Source: JALNZU01 sp964463695 (lineage in GTDB: Bacteria > Bacteroidota > Bacteroidia > Bacteroidales > F082). From it: a DNA stretch of 64,000 nt. The notes under the pieces were generated by a model. That model was not told the origin of the DNA and did not search any database. It worked only from the letters and a program-made list of their open reading frames with translations. How positions within the stretch are numbered: position 1 is the stretch's first letter; each line of letters starts with the position of its first letter. A program made the position numbers and the translations under genes. Shown in pieces: positions 58,590-64,000 of the stretch. The DNA is taken from the NCBI GenBank assembly GCA_964463695.1, contig CAYXCZ010000018.1, forward strand, positions 27,510-91,509, in the 5' to 3' direction.

Positions 58590-60538
58590 TATTTGGTATT
58601 TTCCTTATTTTCCTTTTCAGTCCCTTTCTGCTTTTATCTCAGGTTTCAACGAACCTCAGTTCATCATCTAACAAAGCAAAGAAAGCATACCTCAAAGCAG
58701 AGGATGCCTTTCAACGGAGCGATTATTTGTCAACGAATGAATATCTAACATCAGCTCTTAAATCAGATCCTGATTTTAAAGAAGCTTTGCTGCTTCAAGC
58801 TGAATTATTTACTGAAACGGGTCGTGAAACAGATGCAATCAGGGCATTTGAAACCGTAATCAGTTCCGATAGTAATTTTTTCGTTCCTGCTTATGCTTTA
58901 GTTGGAAATCTGTACCTCCGGCTTGGTAATTTTTCCCGATCAGCCAATTACTTTTCTTTGTATTTGAATAAGTTAAGTCCGGATAATCCTCAGTATGAGC
59001 GTGTTGTGACCTTGCTTTTTCAGGCTAAGAAGGCGGATAGCCTCATAAGCAATCCTTCAGCTATTGAATTGGAAAAGCCAGGTTTCGGAGTTAATACGGA
59101 GGCAGACGAATATGTCAATGCTATAAGTCTCGATCAACAACAGCTACTCATTACCCGAAAAAGTGAAAAGATGGACTCGCAACTGAATGCAGATCAACAA
59201 GAACGGTTTTTTGTGAGCGAATCGAAAAATGACCATTGGAGTGAGCCGGTTGCTTTCATTATACCGGGAGCCGAAGGAAATCAGGGCGCTCTGACCTTTT
59301 CAGCTGATGGTAAAAAAATGTTTTTTTCAGGATGTAATTGGGAGGGAGGAATTGGAAGTTGTGATTTATATATGTCCCAAAACGAATCAGGAACCTGGTC
59401 CGAACCGGCATCGTTGGGTAGGCGGGTCAACAGCGCATTATGGGAGTCGCAGCCATCGTTGAGTTCAGATGGGCAAACCTTGTTTTTTTCGAGTAATCGT
59501 AAAGGTGGCTATGGAGGTTCGGATATTTATAAATCTATTTTGCTCGATGACGGGCAGTGGAGTGCCCCTATAAACCTTGGCTCTGAAATTAACACGGATG
59601 GCAATGAGATGTCGCCCTTTATTCATCCTGATGGAAAAACCTTGTATTTTTCTTCTGATGGTCAACTGATCCGGCTTGGGAAAAGTGACATATTTCTGAG
59701 TAGGATGGATATAGCGGAACGCTGGACAGTGCCTGTTAACGTTGGTTATCCGGTTAATACAATTGAAAGTGAGTTGAACATTGTAATTGGAACCAATGCC
59801 GGTGAAGCCTTTGTGTCTTCAGACAGAGACGGTGATGAAAATGGATTTGACATCTATCATTTTGTGTTAAATAGCCACGTCAAACCACAAGCGATAACCT
59901 ATTTAAAAGCAAAAGTAATTGACGATAAAACAGGTCTTGCCTTACAGGCTTCTTACCGGTTGACAGAACTTAATACCGGAGCTGTGTTTTTTGATGACAA
60001 GTCTACAATGGATGGGATGTTTATGCTCCCTTTGTTGCCACATCAGAAGTATGGATTGCAGGTAGAGAAAGAAGGATATTTACTCTTTTCGGAGAACTAC
60101 ACCCTGGATGCTGATTCGGCTAGCCGGCCTTATGAAGTTGTTGTACGAATGAAAAGAATAACAGCGGGTCAGAAAATAGTTTTACGTAATGTGTTCTATG
60201 AAACAGGGTTGGCTGTCGTAAAGGACGAGTCAAAGCAAGAACTGGATGCACTTGTCGACTTTCTCATGCTGAATAAGAACGTATCTATTGAAATTTCAGG
60301 GCACACAGATAACACTGGTAACGACTCGCTTAACCAGCATTTGTCAGAAAAGAGAGCCGAAAGCGTAAAGAGCTACTTATTGGATAAAGGAATTGAAGCA
60401 GGCAGGATACAAACAAAAGGTTATGGTTCTTCGTGTCCCATGATGCCGAATGATACTGATGAAGGCAGAGCTGCAAACAGACGTACCGAGATGGAAATCA
60501 TAGCATTGCATCTACATCGTGCCACCATTAACCACTAA
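58544..60538 (+). CDS. OmpA-family envelope protein with TPR and PD40 (WD40-like) repeats
   Basis: About 664 residues. A signal peptide (SIVFGIFLIFLFSPFLLLSQ) is followed by TPR repeats (~residues 25-170: AYLKAEDAFQRSDYLSTNEYL), then PD40 beta-propeller repeats (GALTFSADGKKMFFSG, QPSLSSDGQTLFFSSNRKGG, MSPFIHPDGKTLYFSSDG). A carboxypeptidase-regulatory-like segment and a C-terminal OmpA peptidoglycan-binding domain come next (VSIEISGHTDNTGNDSLNQ, LSEKRAESVKSYL, RAANRRTEMEI). The last start codon before the signal peptide lies inside queE, so an overlap of at least 46 bases is unavoidable; I chose 58544. Proteins of this layout include T9SS-associated PorE-like and gliding proteins. Confidence 0.85.
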   Translation: MAYQSAKPQIHAYSIVFGIFLIFLFSPFLLLSQVSTNLSSSSNKAKKAYLKAEDAFQRSDYLSTNEYLTSALKSDPDFKEALLLQAELFTETGRETDAIRAFETVISSDSNFFVPAYALVGNLYLRLGNFSRSANYFSLYLNKLSPDNPQYERVVTLLFQAKKADSLISNPSAIELEKPGFGVNTEADEYVNAISLDQQQLLITRKSEKMDSQLNADQQERFFVSESKNDHWSEPVAFIIPGAEGNQGALTFSADGKKMFFSGCNWEGGIGSCDLYMSQNESGTWSEPASLGRRVNSALWESQPSLSSDGQTLFFSSNRKGGYGGSDIYKSILLDDGQWSAPINLGSEINTDGNEMSPFIHPDGKTLYFSSDGQLIRLGKSDIFLSRMDIAERWTVPVNVGYPVNTIESELNIVIGTNAGEAFVSSDRDGDENGFDIYHFVLNSHVKPQAITYLKAKVIDDKTGLALQASYRLTELNTGAVFFDDKSTMDGMFMLPLLPHQKYGLQVEKEGYLLFSENYTLDADSASRPYEVVVRMKRITAGQKIVLRNVFYETGLAVVKDESKQELDALVDFLMLNKNVSIEISGHTDNTGNDSLNQHLSEKRAESVKSYLLDKGIEAGRIQTKGYGSSCPMMPNDTDEGRAANRRTEMEIIALHLHRATINH

Positions 60539-60555
60539 TCATTAATCACTAAATA

Positions 60556-61254
60556 CTAATAAACCACCTCTTTCCCCGGACTGCTCTTTTGAAACTGCTC
60601 CCAGCCGCGCAGCATGTCGAAACTCAGTGCTACATAAAACACATGCACGTCGAAATTTGCATAGGGTTTAATCTGTGAACCTCCTACGGTTTCGGTGAAT
60701 TCTTTATTGAAGAAGTTGGTCAGGTAATACTTAAACTTCAGGTTGGCACCGCCCTTGAACTGTATGCCGGCCATCACCGTATGGTAAAAAGTTGGCACGC
60801 GCTTGCTGAACCACACATTGAAACGGTCGGTACGTTTCTCGTTTTCAAAGGTCTTTTCTTTATAGTTGATAGGGAATTCAATCTCGTAGCCGGCATAAAG
60901 AAAAGTCTTGTCGGCAGGTCCGAGTTTGATTCCAACAGGGATACCAATATTATAGGTGCGGTGTTTGGTGCGCTTTGTCCCGTCAGGATGATCGTAGATG
61001 AAACCCACGTTACGCAGGTTCAGACCACTAAATACACCTAAGTTGGGACTTAAATCGTGGTTGATGTGGCTCTGACTGTTGAAGAAAGGCGAAAACCTGA
61101 CGATACTGCCGCCTTCTTTTCCATTGTTGTCGATGGTAGCACCCGAGAAAATGATTTCGCCTGCGGAGCTGAAATACCAGCCTTTCGATTGTGCCTGAAG
61201 GAATAGGGGAGCTGCTGAAAGCAACAACAACGCTAAGTAAAGTGTTTTTTTCAT
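60556..61254 (-). CDS. Putative outer-membrane beta-barrel protein
   Basis: 232 residues: a signal peptide (MKKTLYLALLLLSAAPLFLQAQ) and a beta-rich body with alternating hydrophobic strands and Gly (LGVFSGLNLRNVGFIYDHPDG, YNIGIPVGIKLG, KTFLYAGYEIEFPINY, VHVFYVALSFDMLRG). It looks like a small outer-membrane barrel of the porin or OmpW/PorT-like type. No specific family was recognised. The gene has a visibly higher GC content than its neighbours and lies next to repeat-rich DNA. Confidence 0.68.
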   Translation of the reverse strand: MKKTLYLALLLLSAAPLFLQAQSKGWYFSSAGEIIFSGATIDNNGKEGGSIVRFSPFFNSQSHINHDLSPNLGVFSGLNLRNVGFIYDHPDGTKRTKHRTYNIGIPVGIKLGPADKTFLYAGYEIEFPINYKEKTFENEKRTDRFNVWFSKRVPTFYHTVMAGIQFKGGANLKFKYYLTNFFNKEFTETVGGSQIKPYANFDVHVFYVALSFDMLRGWEQFQKSSPGKEVVY

Positions 61255-61591
61255 GTGTTATTTTTTAAAGATAAATGGTTAAACAGCGAGCGGGTCGATT
61301 TTGTTGCAAACAAACAAAAATTTCTGGGAATACGAAATAATTTGAGTGTAGGTTGATGTGGATTGGGAAGGTTTTTTGTCCATAAATGAACTTTGAGGTC
61401 ATAGTAGGATTCCTTTGAAAGAATTTTCTTTCTCGCAGATTTCCATGGATTTTTTTCTCGCAGATCTTCTTTCTCGCAGATTCTAGCAGATGAAGCAGCA
61501 GATTTTTTACACCATTCTCAAGTCAATAGTCACCTTGTCACTAGTCACTGTTTCAAAATCACTAGTCACCATGTCACTCAAAAAACATTTT
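61255..61591. repeat. Repeat-rich intergenic region
   Basis: This 337-base gap carries no supported gene. It contains three copies of TTTCTCGCAGAT (61429-61440, 61454-61465, 61470-61481), further partial copies (TAGCAGATGAAGCAGCAGAT), and then a run of degenerate AGTCAC units (ATAGTCACCTTGTCAC, CTAGTCACTG, CTAGTCACCATGTCAC) at about 61524-61576. Confidence 0.7.
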
Positions 61592-62155
61592 TTATTGCTT
61601 AAGATATATGGTATCCAAAGCTAGTAAAACCTCATTGAAATTCTCTACATAAATCTGCCAGGCACCACCTGCACCGTATTGTGGGTTCGCCAGAGTTTTA
61701 GAGATTGCTACAACGATTGAGTCGTCTTCGATATCGAATACACCCACAATAGAGCGGTAACCAAACTGAGGATGTGCTTTTACTTGCAGACTTTCCCAAT
61801 AATTAACCATGATGGTGTCGTTATCGGTGATGGTCTGACTAATCGTGTAATATTCTGACTGGCCGGGCAAACCACCGTATAAATCAAAATTACTTGGGAT
61901 TTTGGCTGTTGTCCAGTCGTCGACACCGGGATAGTCACCTTGTCCCTGCCAGCTTTTAACAGTGTTCAGCAGTGTGGTATCCACGAAATATACAGCGCCT
62001 AAACCTGTTTCGGAGGTGAAAGCCTCAACAATAATGTTAGTAATGGGTAGTGGGTCATCATTATCTTTTTTACAGGAAATGACAGCCAATGAAAAGACAA
62101 TCAGGTAAGCTGGCCAAATAATTCTACTTTTCGAAAAACTTGTTTTGAGTTTCAT
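61592..62155 (-). CDS. Hypothetical lipoprotein
   Basis: 187 residues with a lipoprotein signal ending in LAVISCKKDND (acylated Cys28). The mature part is short, soluble and rich in Asp, Tyr and Trp, with no recognised domain. It contains YYTISQTITDNDTIMVNYW and a Gly-rich YGAGGAWQIYVENF near the C-terminus. It is likely anchored in the outer or inner membrane facing outward. It is a single gene between two repeat-rich gaps, and it looks like a lineage-specific gene. Confidence 0.65.
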   Translation of the reverse strand: MKLKTSFSKSRIIWPAYLIVFSLAVISCKKDNDDPLPITNIIVEAFTSETGLGAVYFVDTTLLNTVKSWQGQGDYPGVDDWTTAKIPSNFDLYGGLPGQSEYYTISQTITDNDTIMVNYWESLQVKAHPQFGYRSIVGVFDIEDDSIVVAISKTLANPQYGAGGAWQIYVENFNEVLLALDTIYLKQ

Positions 62156-62716
62156 TTTTTTAAGTATTTCATTTGATAGGTAAAGATAATGCTTTTTCGA
62201 AGTGACAACATGATAATGACTTATATATGAAAGTCAAAACTTAAAGGAGGTGAGACGCAAAGGGTTGTTATACTTAAAATCGTTCGACCCCGCTGGGTTT
62301 ATATACCTTTCTAGATGCTGAAAACAGCAGGAAAGCATCTGTGCAAATCCGTGTACATCCGTGGACAAAAATCATCTGTGATACATCAGGAGCATTGCAA
62401 GGATTCATTTGACTGTCATGTGCCATCACCAAACACCCAACACCCAAAAAAGACCAAACACCCAACTCCCCGAAGCAAGATCAAGCCAAAGGATGCTTTC
62501 AAGTTTAAAACACCTAAACTATTTATAAACAGCGCCTTGTTTCATTTTTTACAACTTCCTTCCTAATTTAAGAAAATACCTAGCCAGTTGTAAAGAAATG
62601 GCTATCAAATAGACTACCTTTGAGCTAACGTATGTTAGCAGCGATTATAAGCAACAGAATGAGATTAAAACAGGTTGAATAAAACGAGTATTTGATATAA
62701 CCCAAATTTATAAGAC
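62156..62716. repeat. 561-base gap with dispersed-repeat fragments and a promoter
   Basis: No supported gene. The features are GACCCCGCTGGGTTTATATA (62286-62305), with an ACCC/GGGT dyad; AGATGCT ... AGCATCT around GCTGAAAACAGC (62312-62342); a run of ATCCGTG-type units (CAAATCCGTGTACATCCGTG, near 62344-62363); and CACCCAAC-rich simple sequence (62428-62470). A promoter element precedes the next gene. Confidence 0.6.
62615..62639 (+). promoter_or_regulatory. Candidate -7 element and dyad before the Ycf48-like gene
   Basis: TACCTTTG (62615-62622) matches TAnnTTTG. It is followed at once by GCTAACGTATGTTAGC (62624-62639), a perfect 6-bp inverted repeat around GTAT, at the expected transcription start. 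The 5' UTR would be about 85 bases. Confidence 0.37.
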
Positions 62717-63784
62717 ATGAAACGTTACAGATTTTTCTTTTTGGTTGGGATGATTTTGATGGCAATTGTATTCAACTTTTGTAAAACGGAGGATAATCCA
62801 GTTCCCTCCGAACGAAAAAAATGCGCCTGGGTTTCGGGCCGTATTGACAGTGCTGGCTACGGTATGATACTTTATTCGGCTGATGGTGGCGAAAACTGGG
62901 TGAGGCAGGGACAAGACAACCCTTCATTGCTAGATGTCCATGTCCTTGACATTTGGGCAGTGGACGACCAAACCGTTTGGGCTGTCGGCAGCGGAAATGT
63001 TATTCTGAAAACCGTGGATGGCGGAAAGACCTGGGTGCGAGTCCAGGCACCTGCAAATAATCCGGATACAGAGCTCAACTCTATTTGCATCGTGAACCGC
63101 ACTAATATTTGGATCAGTGGTTCTTTCGGAACCGTTTATCGCTCGGGCGATAGCGGAAATACGTGGACCATGTTTGACCCTACCTTCTTTCAAACCATGT
63201 TTATGGGGGGTGTATGGGCAATCACACCTCAGAAAGTTTATGTTGTGGGAGCAATTCTTGGCAATGGCTCTGAAAGAGGATTTATTGGCCGTACATTAGA
63301 CGGAGGAGCCACATGGGATACGATTTCTCCCCCAGCTGATTATAACAGAAATCAATGGATTGGCGTAACCGCTTCCCAAAATACGATTGTTGTATATGGC
63401 GTAAAGTCACACTACGCTGCCAGTACCGATGGAGGAACAACCTGGAAAAATGATTCATTAGGTGCTGTCGGATTCGGAATGTCTGCAGATATCAATGACT
63501 TGATTATGATTAACCCTCAAACATGGTGGGGAGCACTTGATGCAGGACATATTTATCTGACCAATGATGCGGGATCTTCATGGATTTCACAGGAAACAAA
63601 CCAGGGTAGCACATACATGTTTGGTATCGATGCCTGGGACAGCCAGTTTGCGTTGGCGATCGCTAAGGGGTCCACATGGCCGCAATACGGAAGGATCATG
63701 AAAACCGTGGATGGGGGAACAAACTGGGAACTCAAACAAAGCTACAATGCTTATTTGACCAAGGTAACCTTTATCAAACAATAA
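62717..63784 (+). CDS. Ycf48-like / BNR-repeat beta-propeller protein
   Basis: 355 residues: a hydrophobic N-terminus ending at FNFCKTEDN (possible lipoprotein, but a poor lipobox), then repeated propeller blades with the motif S.DGG.TW: YSADGGENWVRQG, KTVDGGKTWVRVQ, RSGDSGNTWTMF, RTLDGGATWDTI, STDGGTTWKND, TNDAGSSWISQ, KTVDGGTNWELK. This is the Ycf48/sialidase-like (BNR) propeller. There is no sorting domain. Probable cell-surface or periplasmic location; the binding partner is unknown. Bacteroidota use such folds in many secreted proteins unrelated to photosynthesis. Confidence 0.82.
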   Translation: MKRYRFFFLVGMILMAIVFNFCKTEDNPVPSERKKCAWVSGRIDSAGYGMILYSADGGENWVRQGQDNPSLLDVHVLDIWAVDDQTVWAVGSGNVILKTVDGGKTWVRVQAPANNPDTELNSICIVNRTNIWISGSFGTVYRSGDSGNTWTMFDPTFFQTMFMGGVWAITPQKVYVVGAILGNGSERGFIGRTLDGGATWDTISPPADYNRNQWIGVTASQNTIVVYGVKSHYAASTDGGTTWKNDSLGAVGFGMSADINDLIMINPQTWWGALDAGHIYLTNDAGSSWISQETNQGSTYMFGIDAWDSQFALAIAKGSTWPQYGRIMKTVDGGTNWELKQSYNAYLTKVTFIKQ

Positions 63785-63945
63785 GCTTGGTAGTAAGAAA
63801 ACCAAGATATCGTAAAACAAATAGCCTTCAGCTAAAACTTTACTTCCTGATTCATTATCAATCTGTGTTTCACTCCGGAAGTGTTGAAACAGCTTTTTGA
63901 ATAGTCTCCTCAACCTCAACCTCAACCTTGTTCTCGCGTCCGCCC

Positions 63946-64000
63946 TCAACAAATCAACAAATCAACAAATCAACAAATCAACAAATCAACAAATCAACAA
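63946..64000 (+). repeat. 8-bp tandem repeat (TCAACAAA), cut by window edge
   Basis: Nearly seven perfect copies of TCAACAAA run from 63946 to the window end. A shorter CAACCT-type repeat lies just before it at 63911-63927. No gene is visible between 63785 and the edge; the inverted repeat CTTGGT/ACCAAG (63786-63806) follows the last stop codon without a T-run. Confidence 0.85.

Noticed and set aside
61524..61576. A CRISPR-like array of AGTCAC units
   Set aside because: Units are short and degenerate with no spacers of regular length, and no cas genes are present in the window.
63946..64000. A CRISPR or iteron origin
   Set aside because: A simple 8-bp tandem repeat without spacers; no replication initiator gene nearby.
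1..64000. tRNA, rRNA, SRP RNA, tmRNA or known riboswitch sequences
   Set aside because: I looked for typical T-loop, anticodon-arm and riboswitch core patterns in the gaps and found none; absence by eye is not proof, and a covariance-model scan would settle it.
1..64000. Insertion sequences, integrases or prophage genes
   Set aside because: No transposase, recombinase, phage structural or restriction-modification gene is recognisable, and no long terminal inverted repeats with target duplications were seen.

Overview
This window reads as a chromosomal segment of a Bacteroidota bacterium, most likely Bacteroidales or a relative. The signs are a coding style of moderate to low GC, recurrent promoter -7 elements of the form TAnnTTTG with almost no Shine-Dalgarno sequences, a protein with a type IX secretion C-terminal sorting domain, a FeoA-FeoB fusion, DUF6089 and DUF349 proteins, and the envelope cluster uppS-bamA-skp-skp. 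No rRNA, tRNA, CRISPR array, integrase, transposase or prophage gene was seen. Most of the window is core chromosome; only the last ~3.5 kb looks accessory and repeat-rich.

Layout. 1-3.2 kb (minus): the 5' part of dnaB, then a pair of nuclease-type genes (a DEDD 3'-5' exonuclease and a DUF2779 protein whose own exonuclease motif looks lost). 3.3-4.0 kb: mnmD. 4.3-10.3 kb: a soluble NAD-reducing [NiFe] hydrogenase operon hoxF-U-Y-H-W plus a dihydroorotate-dehydrogenase-like flavoprotein. 10.6-12.9 kb: a Uup-type ABC-F ATPase and a DUF2750 protein. 12.9-17.5 kb (minus): an orphan Hpt protein, FeoAB, and an ECF sigma factor with a TPR-bearing membrane anti-sigma candidate. 17.7-26.8 kb: a secreted endonuclease/phosphatase, then a minus-strand cluster of two hybrid histidine kinases with stand-alone CheR and CheB. 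26.9-32.1 kb (minus): an AddB-like nuclease, a MurU-like nucleotidyltransferase, a 41-residue zinc-ribbon protein and an AmgK-like kinase fused to a RapZ C-terminal domain, arranged as one operon. 32.2-36.5 kb: a ferritin-like protein, a Cys/Met-metabolism PLP enzyme and a five-repeat DUF349 protein. 36.6-47.1 kb: a PrsW-like membrane protein, rsgA, a CBS protein, a small BamA/TamA relative, nadK, DUF6089, uppS, bamA and two Skp/OmpH chaperones.

47.1-54.4 kb holds a complete histidine operon hisG-D-C-B-H-A-F-IE. It is preceded by an unannotated 25-residue leader peptide with five His codons and a strong terminator. A copy of part of the terminator's 3' arm lies just after the His codons and could act as the antiterminator, which together gives a readable transcription attenuator. 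54.4-60.5 kb: ffh, folD, a T9SS cargo protein, queE and a PD40/OmpA envelope protein. 60.5-64 kb: an outer-membrane beta-barrel candidate, a lipoprotein, a Ycf48-like propeller protein and intergenic DNA full of short degenerate repeats, ending in an 8-bp tandem repeat that runs off the edge.

The observations I rank highest are the his attenuator, the AmgK-RapZ(C) fusion beside a MurU-like gene, the CheR/CheB pair next to hybrid kinases with no CheA or receptor gene, the decayed DUF2779 active site next to an intact exonuclease, a 27-bp perfect inverted repeat in the 3.2-kb divergent promoter region, and a DtxR-like palindrome upstream of feoAB.
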